A stretch of 64,000 bases of DNA from Gamarada debralockiae (GCA_002803225.1 NXFV01001840.1:18924-82923); one strand, 5' to 3'. Shown: positions 32,500 through 43,740, counted from the first letter of the stretch. Numbers and translations are program-made. The notes: generated by a model from the letters alone, not told the origin.

Positions 32500-33730
32500 T
32501 CCATCAATGCCTCAAGACCTTGTTGGTTACTATCCAAACATATTTCTGTTGAGATACAATCGAGATACGGTACATAGTTTGAGATTCAGATGTCTGACTT
32601 TCCTCAATTTTGATCTGGACGATGAAGCTGAAAATAAAGCTCGTGGAGACATAATTCACTTTAGCGACTTACTGCCTCGATCAGAACATTCTGCCACGTT
32701 AACCAAGTATGAATATTAAGTCAATCACAGGTCTATTAATGCGTTAAATAACGAAATGGCTAAGTCACTTAATACAGCACACATTACTCCCACTCTGCAC
32801 CTAGAATCACATTACTCAACTTTGGCAATGCTATGAAAGCAGTGTCACAACTACATTTCCAACGTGAAGAACCAAGATTTCGACAAAACTGTAGTAGGAG
32901 CAGCAGTTATACGGCCTTCAAACCTCAAAGTCAAGTATCCACGAGTCCGCCTACTCATACCAAGTCCAAGTGAGACATATTACCCCAAGGTTTTCGAGAT
33001 TTCTGGTGGCAAATTTGACAGTACGGAACCTACAATCAAAGCTGCACTTGCAAGATTATTAGGGGAAGAGATAGATTATAATGACTCAGATCTTGGCTCA
33101 GCTGCTAGATTTCACATACCGCACTAAAAAGGCTGACTCGAAACGTTGATAGAGAGGACGAGATAATCAGAAAGAACGTTATCTAACTCAGCGTTATTGT
33201 GCTTGTGATAACACTGACTTTCGTGTGAATCTAGATAAGCATTGTACAGGGTTATGGGCAATCAAGGAGATGTTGCTAGATCTGAGCATGACGGAGGATG
33301 TGCGGGCCATTGTCTTTGCTGATTGGATATGGCTGAATCTCCGGAGTATGAGAGTTATCTCGCCGGAAATGAATGCGACGCGTCCTTTCAACCATATCTA
33401 GTTCATCCATAGGAGTTTTTAGATATTATTGACCCATGCAATGCCTATGAGTCTTGGTTTCAGGGTGTAGCTGCGGGGCGGCTTCCAATCCGCGAACCAT
33501 CTTGGGATCAGACCCATCAGACCTCACCGGGCAAAGTTGGCTCTGTTTCGCCTTGACTTCACAGGTCAATAAAATGTCTGCGTCCACAAGACGACAGTAT
33601 CCAGGTTGCCAGTTGGATGCTAACTCAGTGGTTGGGTCAATATGTCTTATTTCTTTGTTTGAAAACTCGGGAGTGCTATTAGAGAGTAGGGGGCCTTACA
33701 TGGAGAGCTTGGGAATTTTCCAATCTTGAC
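32500..33730 (+). repeat. Module X, copy C (decayed)
   Basis: Diverged copy of 22514-23580. Matching pieces include agtgagacatattaccccaa / agcgagacgtattatcccaa, the following GGKFDSTEPTIKAALARLLG (copy A: NGKVDSTGTIIKDALARVLK), and TGLWAIKEMLLDLSMTEDVR. Stops and frame changes are spread throughout, so no protein is predicted. The order captured DUF6590 exon then X is the same as at pair 2, showing a segmental duplication. Confidence 0.6.
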
Positions 33731-34892
33731 ATTTTAAAACCCTGGAAACGGATACGGAACTCAGACTCCGTTCAATAGACATTCCGTCATCTATTTTAGT
33801 GATTGCATTAGCCTTGACCCCTGAGACACAACCAGATATGAAAATAGCACCCCTGTTCAGAACGCCTTGAAGGCGGCAGCCTCGCCTGCAAGGCGGAAGT
33901 TAAGCAGCGATAAAGCCGACTGACTATTCGACGCCACTAAGGTATCAAAGCAGCAGAGCCAACAAAGTCCGCGTCAACCTTTCAACGCACACTGTTCACA
34001 GCCTATCAATCCTCAACTTTGCATGTCTTCACCATGGTTCTGCGTAGGTGACTCACATCTTCTGCTGGCTTTGGTGCATCTTCACAGCGGTGCATGTATG
34101 ATTACCTTTCACAAGGATTTCCATGTCATGTCGCATGCTGGCCCAGTGACGTAGCATATGACTGGAACCCTGCTACGAGAACAGACGCTTGTCCAGCGTA
34201 GCCCATCTTACCGAACAAGTGCAACGGGCTTGCAGGTTCGAGTATTACGTCCCGACTCCAGACATACCCATCATTAGGGCTCAAAGTGGCTGTTCCGGAG
34301 ATACTGCCAGCAAATATTGCCGCCTTTAGGTATGAACTGTGCGATAACCCACGGTTTTCGTGTTTCGAGTCACACGCTCGTAATCTAGTCTGTAGCCTTG
34401 TGAGGCGGAGAGATGAAGTGAAATTTTCGTAAATGCCTCGTGCCTGAGAGAAGTGAGAGAAAATGCCACAGACAAGGCTTGATCCTATGAAAAGATGGCG
34501 AGATTTGAAAAATTAACTTCCTTCTTAGCACGAGAAAGTAAGATTGATAATACATGTTGCATAGTTTCCACTCCCAATCACATGCCTGCACCTCATGCAC
34601 AAGATTCAGTTAACAAAATACCATAATGTCTTGCCCTGAACACCAGCGCTTAAATCATGGGTATAGAACAGAAAGAATATGAGGTTCCAGCCCATCTGTA
34701 GCCCAGATAATGCAAAGCTGTTTGATATAAATCCAAATCCCAATGCATTTCCAACCCTTGCTTGAAAATAGAAATTTTCGGGCGCTATTTCTCCCTAAAT
34801 CATGAACTGGCTCTGAAATTGTGTAAAGGCTCTAAAGTCTCGTGAATAAACCCAAATGTTGCACTCTAACCAAGTAAGGTGATTAAGGGACA
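33731..34892. other. Intergenic region
   Basis: No gene, RNA or repeat is supported; frames are short and unrecognised. Confidence 0.3.
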
Positions 34893-36815
34893 TTAAATGC
34901 TCTGGGAAAACTTTGACCCGGGGATTGGTGGTGGGAGCTGCCGCTCAAACTGCTCCTTCGATTCGGTAGATTCAATGGATTCAAGAGACTCAGATCCAGA
35001 GCTGGGATGCAACAGGGAACTCCTAATTGCAATACTAAAAGAGTAGCTTTCTCTTGCGTCCAAAGGTGACCTTGTTGAGTGCTGAGACCGTCCTGGTGCT
35101 TGCGTTGCGACCCCAGAGGAATAGACGCGGTATTCAGATGCTCCTTTTCGTGCTCCGTCTTTGTACCAGAACGCCAGTACGTCAGATTGCCACTTTTTAT
35201 CTTCGATATGCCCGTAATCTCCCTCAAAAGTTCTTGCGAGCAAATTGACATCTAGTGGGGAAGATCGTAGCTGGTGAAGTAGCCACTGGTTTATATGGTC
35301 ACCCGCACTATGAGTCGTCTCCCCAACGTTGGGACCTGAGTTGGAGAATCGTACTTCCGTCCGCCCAGGGAGTGGGAGAAGCACCGGGAACTTCACAAAC
35401 TCAGATCGCTCTGCTCCGGCATCCACTTCTGGGGCTTCTTCGATGAAAGTTTGTCGCTCTTGTTTCTCGAAGTCCGTAGGATTGCCGTCTTCATCCACCA
35501 GCCCTCGGTCGAGGCAAAGATGCTTCAATCTCTCCGCCTCTGCTTTCGCTTCATTGATTTCATTCAGCAAGCTGGCTTCAAGATTGTCATAGTCGTCCAG
35601 CCACTCCTGATCATCTGGGGCCAGATCCAGACCCACCCGCAATCGGGCCTCTTTCTCAAAGTCCAAACGAAATTTCTCCTCTATATGGTAGTCCAGACGC
35701 TCCTTCAAGATATCCACATCTCCTAACTGAGAAAGGTATTTAGATACTAGAGGATGAGACTCCTGACCGACCTCGGATTCGCTATACGTAGAGGCCTCGT
35801 GCGAATCCGTCACAGGACTTGTTTGCTCTTGCTGAAATGTCTCGGGAGCACTCTGTCGTTTGTAGAAATTTTCCTCTAGTTTGGTGAGCTCAAACTCGTC
35901 TCTCCCAAGTGCGTCTTCCAGGAGATTGCAATCATCTTCCAGCGGCCCGTATTCATCTCTAGCCTTTTGACAATCATCCAACAGTTCTGCCATGGACTTT
36001 TGCTGCTTTGATATGTCCTGATTCTCTAGCGTTATACCAAGGCCCCACATCCTGACATATTGAAAATATCTGTCATCAGCCGTTGACCTCTCTTGTTGCT
36101 TTTCCCTTAAAACTTTCCGCAACTCGTGGATCTTTGTTCTTAGACTCCAAGTTCCAGCCCGACGCTTTTTGATCTTCTGCCACTCTCTATCCAGTGATAG
36201 TCGAACTTGTCTCGGCCTATCATCTAGTCCCGCCTCCCACGTCCTTGAGGCTGGAACTGTGTTTGATGGGCCTGGCCCAGGTCCCGGTCCCGGTCCCCGT
36301 TCCGAAGGGTGTAATTCGAAAGCAAATTTTTGACTGCCCATTTGAGAATTTTCGTGGTATGAGCCCTCTCTGACAGTGACAGAATTTTGGTCGAAAGTTG
36401 CTGGAGGTTGAAGGATAGAGATTTTCGATTGCAGTTGCACCGCAGGAGGGGGTCCACGTGGCGCAAGTCGAGGAGCGTCGGAGTTCTCCAAAAAAGCTCT
36501 ATAGTCGCTTTTGGTTTCATTTCCCGAGTCCAACGTTGTCACAGGTTCCAAAAGACTCTTGAGATGGTCCTTGTCTTTATCTGATCGAAAAGAAGGATCG
36601 AGGGACGGATTAAAAGAGCGCCCCGTAGGCCCTCCGCCACCATCATATAGCCCGAGCACTGGATGTGGGGAAGGCAGAGATTCAGGTTGGAATCGATGAT
36701 GCTTCAGTGGAAAGTCTGTGTGGTTCAGATTCAAGGTCCCAGGATGCGTGCTTGCTTCGTGTTGGTACCCGCCATCGTGGCGCTCTGAAATCCAGGCCAT
36801 AGGAGCGGTGAGCAT
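34893..36815 (-). CDS. Coiled-coil array protein, pair 4
   Basis: A single exon of 640 residues (ATG 36815; a second ATG lies five codons on). The disordered N-terminus includes a Pro-Gly run (GPGPGPGPGP) at about 174-183. Coiled coil 1 (about 203-320) contains GTWSLRTKIHELRKVLREKQ, STADDRYFQY, the signature DDCQKARDEYGPLEDDCNLL and EFELTKLEENFY. Coiled coil 2 is about 355-440 (LGDVDILKERLDYHIEEKFR), ending LVDEDGNPTDFE. The C-terminal module reads EFVKFPVLLPLPG, HINQWLLHQLRSSPLDVNLL, SDVLAFWYKDG. It is the nearest relative of the pair 3 protein. Function is unknown. Confidence 0.8.
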   Translation of the reverse strand: MLTAPMAWISERHDGGYQHEASTHPGTLNLNHTDFPLKHHRFQPESLPSPHPVLGLYDGGGGPTGRSFNPSLDPSFRSDKDKDHLKSLLEPVTTLDSGNETKSDYRAFLENSDAPRLAPRGPPPAVQLQSKISILQPPATFDQNSVTVREGSYHENSQMGSQKFAFELHPSERGPGPGPGPGPSNTVPASRTWEAGLDDRPRQVRLSLDREWQKIKKRRAGTWSLRTKIHELRKVLREKQQERSTADDRYFQYVRMWGLGITLENQDISKQQKSMAELLDDCQKARDEYGPLEDDCNLLEDALGRDEFELTKLEENFYKRQSAPETFQQEQTSPVTDSHEASTYSESEVGQESHPLVSKYLSQLGDVDILKERLDYHIEEKFRLDFEKEARLRVGLDLAPDDQEWLDDYDNLEASLLNEINEAKAEAERLKHLCLDRGLVDEDGNPTDFEKQERQTFIEEAPEVDAGAERSEFVKFPVLLPLPGRTEVRFSNSGPNVGETTHSAGDHINQWLLHQLRSSPLDVNLLARTFEGDYGHIEDKKWQSDVLAFWYKDGARKGASEYRVYSSGVATQAPGRSQHSTRSPLDARESYSFSIAIRSSLLHPSSGSESLESIESTESKEQFERQLPPPIPGSKFSQSI

Positions 36816-37170
36816 CGATATTCCTGCTTATGTAGCTCCGGGATGAAGGTTTGGACATTAGGATGATATGGATCGACATGAGCACAGGAAAGCTGGCAGT
36901 TGGTGTCGAATGAACGGAATGAGGTCTCGTGAGGCAGACGAGCGATCACACGAAAATCCACCGTGTCAGGTCTCGGGCTGAGCCTCACTTTTGACGCGCC
37001 CGTTACGGACACCGTATTCGGTCCTTTCCTCAGAGTTTGCGCTCTCAAAACAGCCCAGAGTTTTTGCCTCCCAAGGCGTTAAAAGCAGCGAGACGGGTGG
37101 GTCCGATAAAATAGCCATACCAAGAACCCCCTGCTAATACTACGGTGAACTGGAGGACATCCCTATCTTT

Positions 37171-37176
37171 GGCGCC
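37171..37176. promoter_or_regulatory. GGCGCC site, pair 4 promoter
   Basis: In the context tttGGCGCCtgcaag, 256 bp before the DUF6590 ATG, nearly the same spacing as in pair 3. Confidence 0.4.
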
Positions 37177-37345
37177 TGCAAGCACACTGATGCGTAAGTA
37201 ATTCCGCTATCATACCCAATCATTGGCTGAGCTTTTCATCTCACATGTGGAGCTTTATCGACAATCACTTTAAAGCTGCATTTGAGCGTGTGAACGTTGT
37301 GGAAGTCTGCAACCACCTTTTAAGCCGCAAAGAAACCCTTCTGTG

Positions 37346-37354
37346 GATAAAATA
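37346..37354 (+). promoter_or_regulatory. TATA-like box, pair 4 DUF6590 gene
   Basis: gataaaata followed by ggcgggtg, 81 bp before the ATG; position and 3' context match pair 3. Confidence 0.45.
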
Positions 37355-37426
37355 GGCGGGTGTTGCGCATCCTCACCCCCTTCAGAGAATGCCAAACTCT
37401 CTGAAGTCAATCCGCGAAAAGCGGAT

Positions 37427-39338
37427 ATGGCTTCCTCCCGTCGACATCGGTCAAGAGGGAATCATCCTCCTCCCATTGAATTCCCCACTGCGTGGAGCGA
37501 ATGGCAATGGAATGACACATACCAACGATATTATCGATTCCGTAAAGTAGGAGAGACAGGTGTAGCAAGTAAGTGCCTGATATTTCTATACATAACTATT
37601 CCTGACTCTGTAGATGATGATTGGGAGTACCAATATCGCGACGTTGAAGCTCCTCGGGACCAGGATGGCGACCCCGCAGCCACTGTGGCTTTAGCCGCTA
37701 TCTCCGGATCTGCGGAGACACATGATGAAGTCGCAGAAGAATATACAGAAGAGCCGAGCTACACAATAGATCCTCCTGATTCTGCTGTTGCAGGCCTGGT
37801 TGGATCATTTAGTCGGGCGACTTTGTCTGGTGGAGGAGAGACACAGGCACCGCAATACTCTGTTGCGTTCGGGCTAAGAGAAGAGAGAATCGGCAGCTTT
37901 AGCAGAGGTATTTGAATTATGTTTTTGCTTATTGCTTTTCTGTACGGATTTTTCCGAGGTCTAATTAATGGCTCTTTTAGGAGGACTTAATGACTTAAAT
38001 GTCCGAGGGGACGAATCTCATGTCGACCGTCGTATTACGCCCCAACATCCTTCTACAACTCTTGATCCTTGTAAGAATACTCTCAGTAACTCCTCCTATC
38101 AACTCAAATTCTAATGTGCAATAGCTTTCAAGATTCGGCCAAGTTCTGACTTTGTATTTGGGAGGGCAAGTCATACCATTCCTATCCTGGCGATTCAACG
38201 GTCACGACTAACTCATTGGAGGTTTTCAAAGTTCTTTGGTCAGAACCAACTGGCAGTGGTGGGACTGAGATAACCCGTTCTATTAGGGGTTATCGGAAAG
38301 CAAAGTTTGGGGAGCAAGCATATGACTCGATTCGTCGATTTGTCGTTGTTGATGATAGGAAACCTGGCCATTGTATTTGCTTGTAAATCCCCTGTTGTCA
38401 TCCTTTAGCCTCATCACACTTTTGCTAATCTGAAAAAAAGGCCTATCTTGACTTATGGAGGACAAGGAACTATGAAAAGGGGAGTTCATTCCGAGAGTCA
38501 CGCCGCTATTTTTACAGGCAGAGGCGCTGTTATGAAGCCGGGCGAAAAATTGACCAAGAAGTCTGTCAGAATGATCCCTGATTCAGAGCGCCACAAACTT
38601 GACCCTGCCTCACGTATCAACTATGCTAAGGTTTATACTGTTGAGCATAATGTCAAGGTGAGTTTTATAGGAAGAATTGCTCAAAAGTATGAGCAGCAAG
38701 TCACGACGGACTACAACGACACCCACGGCCTATTGCCTGATCGACCAACTTATGCCGGAGACGTCGCTGAGAATGTTTTTGACTATGCTGAGGGTGCAAA
38801 TCCGCAATATCCAACTCAGGATGTCGCAGCGACATCCTGGCAAACAGCACAAACGCAAGATTACAACGCTTATTATGCATCCACTACAACAGAATCCTCA
38901 TACGGTATCTACGCGACGTCAAACTGGTCAACAAACCAGAATTTGCAGCCCTCATCCACGTATACTCCCTCGGCATACCATATCCCAGCTAGCACAACGT
39001 CAGTTACGTACTCGGTTCCATACACTCAAAGTTCGATATATCAGACTCCGTCAACTGTGGCGGAGCCTGGGGCCTATGACACAACTCCAACATATGGCCA
39101 TCACTCAGGAGAGGTGGGAGAAGCAGAATATGGCGCAAGTAATGAAGGGGAGGCAAAGTCATACACTGAAAGTTCGTTATATCAGACTCCGTCAACTGTG
39201 GCGGAGCCCGGGGCCTATGACACAACTCCAACATATGACCATCACTCAGGAGAGGTGGGAGGAGCAGAATATGCTGCAAGTGATGAAGGGAAGGCAAAGC
39301 CTGAAGATTTTGATCCCAATTATGATGTTTCTGACTGA
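37427..39338 (+). CDS. DUF6590 protein with repeated C-terminal arm and a GC-AG intron, pair 4
   Basis: Exons are 37427-37568, 37614-37907, 37981-38070, 38125-38165, 38222-38382 and 38441-39338. The fourth intron (38166-38221) starts gcaagt rather than gt, ends ggag and has a CTAAC branch site; it splits the domain at FGR/VFK, exactly where pair 3 has a normal GT-AG intron. The N-terminus carries AWSEWQWNDTYQRYYRFRK then DDWEYQYRD. The domain reads VFKVLWSEPTGSGG, YDSIRRFVVVDDRKPGHCIC, LPILTYGGQG, SRINYAKVYTVEHNVKVSFI. The C-terminal arm is rich in Tyr/Ser/Thr/Gln and includes a 47-residue unit present twice in tandem. The protein ends acidic (NYDVSD). Confidence 0.8.
39021..39302 (+). repeat. 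Tandem 141-bp duplication inside the DUF6590 arm
   Basis: Units at 39021-39161 and 39162-39302 differ by few substitutions and keep the frame; each codes for SSxYQTPSTVAEPGAYDTTP and the following TYxHHSGEVG.AEY block. The high identity implies a recent in-frame duplication. Confidence 0.9.
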
Positions 39339-41021
39339 GTAAGTCAAGTAAGAGCTCTATCTTCCTACCTCTAAAGACCTAAAGCTCACAGACCTTATAG
39401 AATGCTTGGTCGATACGTTAAGTCACGCTGCAACGCTGACTATCTCGCCATCTGTGATGGCACAAATGCAAGGCGTGCGGCTGATTTCAGCCCGCCTATG
39501 ATGATGAATCATGATTCTCCTTTCTTTGGGCGGAGTTTGCCTTTGAATTGGGTGTTGATGTGGTGCGTTGTTGCTTTGGAAGATGCCACGAATCGACAGT
39601 GAAATGGCAGAATGCCCAGTCTCCTTCAATCATTCATTTTTGTATCGATTTTGTTGGGGAAACCATACTATGAGTCCTTGCTCTTGACATTAATGGACAA
39701 CAATTGATCATTGGCCAACAATACGAGCGCATATAAGTGAGAATGAGTCTCGCATTGAAACCCGCTTTCAGCGTCAATTATGCTCCCAGCCCCGGACCAA
39801 CGCAGAGAGCCACTCACCATGAGCCACATCGCCCCTTCCAAAAATGGTCACAATAAGAGCAGCAAGGGCTCGGTACTACCCAAGAGGGCTAATCAGAATC
39901 AGGCAATATTTGTGTCCCGAAATAAACTCAGAACCGTAATCTCGAAACACAGTTGGCAAGGCTGTAAATCTACGCCCCCTGCACTTGCATATCGATTCCT
40001 CCGATCTCAGGGGTATCGAATGATTTTCACAGCTCATATCACTCCGAAACCTGCAGATACGACTTCATAAATTCCGACCCTATCCTAGCGGTGTGGGTGG
40101 TGTAGTTACACAGACTCGTCTCAGCAAGGGGCACGCATGCTAGAATTTAGCCCCGACGAGGCTGTAGCTTTTGCCGAGAAAGTTTGCCCAAGGAACGCCC
40201 TGCTTACTTTTCATATAAGGTCATTGATACGATTGATGGCCGAAGGGAATGCCGCTGGGCCCAGTTATTAGGATTCCATGGCTTCGTCGAGCGACGCGGA
40301 TTGAAGAATCCCTTACAGGTTCTATGACGACTTCGTCGCTCTATCATTTGTAGCAAGGTATTTTCCAGAGAAAACCCTACTGATTTATCCTAGCCAAATT
40401 AAAGTGTTACTTTTACCTCACGAAACGCATTGAGAATCTCTACATAGATCTCATCTTGGCAGTCATAACAGCTTCCACTTGGAATAGCTAGAAATAGAAT
40501 ATACTAGCAATACAACGTACAATTACCATCGAGGGAAAACACAAAGGGTTAAAAGGAACCCAAGAAGAAAGACAAGTAAATAGATAACCAATACGTGGCT
40601 TCAAAGATGGCTAGAGTCCGATGACCGAGAACACAGCCTGACTGTCACTGCCGGTGCAAAACATCCCGTATGGACGATGAGACAAAACTTTTACCAGATA
40701 TTTGGGTTTAACCACTATCTATGAGTGATATTCCTCAGCCAACAAAAGAGCAGTCCATCGTATGTGCACTGCAAAGTCTAGATACCTGTCCAGAAACACC
40801 GTCCTTGCCTCTGTCTACGCGATCCTGAGCCCAATCCAGAATCGACGTGAAAAGCTGCTGGCTTGCCAGCGCTTAAGCTCATTACTCATGAAGTTAGCCT
40901 GCACCAGAAAGGTGATCAAGAAGAGAACAACCAGCCCTTAACACCTTGCTACACGCAAGCCCATTCCCCAAAACACATCAAAAAAATATTTGTACAAGCC
41001 AGAGAGACGAGCAGCGCGTAA
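39339..41021. other. Intergenic region
   Basis: No firm gene. One ATG-started frame at 39819-40070 (MSHIAPSKNGHNKSSKGS...) gives 83 residues, basic and unrecognised. The rest is 3' flank of the convergent neighbours. Confidence 0.3.
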
Positions 41022-42794
41022 TCATATACTGACTGCTCTCGACACACTTGCTGTCCTGTTGCGCACAGCAAGTCCTTGCTCAGTACGAGTCTCTTTAGGC
41101 CCCTCGTCATTTGTGGTTGGCGTCCCGCTGTCCCCCTTTTGTGTCCTGTATGACCCGACCTCGCTTTCCGTGATTTCTATCTCGACTCTTTCGCTATTCC
41201 CAGGACTAACATCCGAACTCCCTTCTGATTCTCCACTGTTGCTAGTGACTCCCAGTAACGCGTCCATTGTACTTAAAACATGTTTCTCTTGCGTCTCTTC
41301 GCCAGCATGATCTCTATCCCACCATCCAAGCACCAGTGTTGGCCACTCCTCGCCTTCAAGTTCCTTCCCATCTTTCTCATATTCGAGGACGATGAAAGTT
41401 CTTAACCTTAGCGTTTCGACAGGCGAGTCTTGTAACAGCTCCAGCATCCATTTATTCACATAATCCCGCTTGTCCGTGAAGTTGGTTTCGTGCGGCCAAT
41501 AGGAAGGCGTATGATCTGCTGCGTTGCGCAAAGGTGAGCGATCCAAGGCGTCATTGACGGATTCGTATATTTCTTCTACTAGCGCATCACGAGGCTCGTA
41601 GGCGTATTCTGATGCGGTGAAAAGGCCTTGGTCAATGCAGCGGTCGCGTAGGTCGTAGAGGTCATCCTCGACGCGTTGGAGAGTTTCGACGAGTTTTTTG
41701 TACACCTCTGGAAATTCGAACATGAAGGCAGTCTTTTCCTCCGACAGTTTCAGTTTGTACCGCGAGCGGAAGGTAAGTTCCTCTGTAAGGCTGTATTGTT
41801 CATTCTCTAGCTCATAGATTTCTTCTTTGAGGTGCTCTGCTTCTGTGACCTTTCCTAGATATTGTTTCACGAGCTCATTCTCAAGGTCGAGGTTTTGGAA
41901 CCCAACGTCTTCAGGTTGGTACGGCTGAACAAGGGGAGTCAATGGGGCGTCCAACTTGGCATCCGGCAGCTGGGTTAAGGTGATGTTGTTATGGGTGTAA
42001 AAGTGCATCTCCTCCTGCTCGAGTTCCTCTTCCTCATGATTAAGTCGGATTTCCAGGCCGTCGTATGCATCTTCAGCGGGGCCCAACTCGTCTTGAGCCT
42101 TTCGAGTTGCTTGATAATACGGGGCGAGGCTCTGAAGATTCTGAACATTGTCGCGTACCATTATCTCGTCAATTGCCCTCATAAGATTCGCAGTCGCATC
42201 CCGTAACTTCTCCCGAAGAAACTGTACGTCTTGTCTGCTCTCGTTCAATATACGTCGCGTCCGCAGAGCCCTTCCACGCAATATTTCAACTCGCTCCCGA
42301 GCTCGTATGTTCCTTGCCTGAATGTCGATATCCACTTTTGATTCTTCATCTTGATACCCTCTTATTGACTCGTATGCCGAGTCTTGTCGATTTGGGCTTG
42401 TAGTGTTGTTTAGGCTGTGGAGGGGCGGCGAGGAGCGGAAGGCATCTACTGGTCGAATTCGAGGCGTTCTATCGTGATTTGTGCTTCCGTGGTAGCTATC
42501 AGCTGGAGAGCTACGCATAGTAGCAGATTCATCCTCCAAGATAGAATTTTTATGCCCATGTCGGTGGGATCTTGGTGTGATATGGCCAGCCTCGTTAGAG
42601 CTTGCCGTTGATAGCAGTGTGAGCGCCTCCGTGGACGCTTGTCTTATCTCGTTCTCGAATTCGTTCCCTTCCGCAAATCGAGCGCTCTCTGGTTCTCTGG
42701 ATTTCGAATATTCAGACCACAATAACGGGGAAATTTTGTTGTGTTTTGGCGGCAAGGTTTGAGTGGCCGTCGAGCGTGGACTTCCATTTGCCAT
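41022..42794 (-). CDS. Coiled-coil array protein, pair 5
   Basis: A single exon of 590 residues, ATG 42794 (MANGSPRST). Residues 1-150 are disordered and Ser/Arg-rich. Coiled coil 1 (about 160-270) holds the diverged signature KAQDELGPAEDAYDGLEIRL and EEEELEQEEMHFY; coiled coil 2 is about 300-392. The C-terminal module is recognisable as YVNKWMLELLQDSPVETLRL ... WPTLVLGWWDRD (about 445-495). It is the most diverged of the four standard members. The tail is acidic and Ser-rich. It is divergent to the largest DUF6590 gene. Confidence 0.8.
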   Translation of the reverse strand: MANGSPRSTATQTLPPKHNKISPLLWSEYSKSREPESARFAEGNEFENEIRQASTEALTLLSTASSNEAGHITPRSHRHGHKNSILEDESATMRSSPADSYHGSTNHDRTPRIRPVDAFRSSPPLHSLNNTTSPNRQDSAYESIRGYQDEESKVDIDIQARNIRARERVEILRGRALRTRRILNESRQDVQFLREKLRDATANLMRAIDEIMVRDNVQNLQSLAPYYQATRKAQDELGPAEDAYDGLEIRLNHEEEELEQEEMHFYTHNNITLTQLPDAKLDAPLTPLVQPYQPEDVGFQNLDLENELVKQYLGKVTEAEHLKEEIYELENEQYSLTEELTFRSRYKLKLSEEKTAFMFEFPEVYKKLVETLQRVEDDLYDLRDRCIDQGLFTASEYAYEPRDALVEEIYESVNDALDRSPLRNAADHTPSYWPHETNFTDKRDYVNKWMLELLQDSPVETLRLRTFIVLEYEKDGKELEGEEWPTLVLGWWDRDHAGEETQEKHVLSTMDALLGVTSNSGESEGSSDVSPGNSERVEIEITESEVGSYRTQKGDSGTPTTNDEGPKETRTEQGLAVRNRTASVSRAVSI

Positions 42795-43427
42795 GAACAG
42801 AGGGTAGCGTTCCTCATCGGACCTGACGGAATCTCAGGCAAAATGGAAGAGTGTCTCGTAGCACCGACTATAAGTGGAAGATATTCGTTGGATTGAAACC
42901 TTTCTGTAGGGACTTTGCGAGTGGTGCTTCTGAATGTAAGGCTTACGAACAACGCGAGGAGCCCGATACGGGGAGATGAGGCCACGCGCAATCATGCACA
43001 TATGAGGCTCTGCTGATTTCCTTTTTCGGCTGTCATTACGCTAGCAGCAGTAGAGAGAAGCACATATTGGTGTTATTAGTGGTGGGATTGTGTGGCTTTT
43101 AACCTCGTCTGCACAGGCCAAGCTGTATGGTTGCTCAAGGCTGGCCCGTAAAACATCCTTGCATGGTACTGTACTGTATCCCCAGCTATATGCAACGCAA
43201 CTAAACGAGGTCGCGGGAAGACGCGACATCCACTTCCATTGGGCGCAAAGTAGACATTACAAGTGCCGGATTCCAGGAATTTCGATATAGGCGCACCTTC
43301 TGTTTCCTTCAGGTCAGCATAGGGGCGTTTGAATGCTTCGAACCGTATTTGCGTTGAAACTTAGTTTACCTATCATTTCAAACGCATGTAGTTGCCAGGC
43401 GTCAACTTTATCCGCAATCCAGCAAGT

Positions 43428-43433
43428 GGCGCC
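43428..43433. promoter_or_regulatory. GGCGCC site, pair 5 promoter
   Basis: In the context agtGGCGCCgcttc, 383 bp before the DUF6590 ATG. Confidence 0.35.
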
Positions 43434-43733
43434 GCTTCTGCCTCCATCCCAACAGGGAACAGAGCATGTGACTCGGAGGGCCTATCAGCTATCTGCTTGT
43501 CGCAACACTCTGCTGCACCTCAGCCGTCTGGGACGTTTCATGCATCACACAAACATGAAGCACCACATTGGCGGCACAACGAAGACACTCTCCCCGCCAT
43601 TGTTCCCCCCAAAGGCGTCTGACACGTGTTGACCCCCTCACCCAGATCCGCGACCCCACTTCAAAAGCATTGCACATTGCTCATGTGGCAGAGCCTCAAT
43701 GCCCTGCACCCACACTTTCTCGGCCGGAAGATG

Positions 43734-43740
43734 GATAAAG
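43734..43740 (+). promoter_or_regulatory. TATA-like box, pair 5 DUF6590 gene
   Basis: gataaag, 77 bp before the ATG, in the position corresponding to pairs 3 and 4. Confidence 0.35.

Larger units (their letters stand above)
36816..37426. promoter_or_regulatory. Divergent promoter region of pair 4
   Basis: Contains GGCGCC at 37171-37176 (tttggcgcctgcaag), 256 bp before the plus-strand ATG, and a GATAAAATA TATA-like box at 37346, 81 bp before the ATG. In pair 3 the same two elements lie 253 and 83 bp before the ATG. Confidence 0.55.

Noticed and set aside
38677..39342. 221-codon frame overlapping the pair 4 DUF6590 gene
   Set aside because: It is an out-of-frame shadow of the repetitive Tyr-rich arm.
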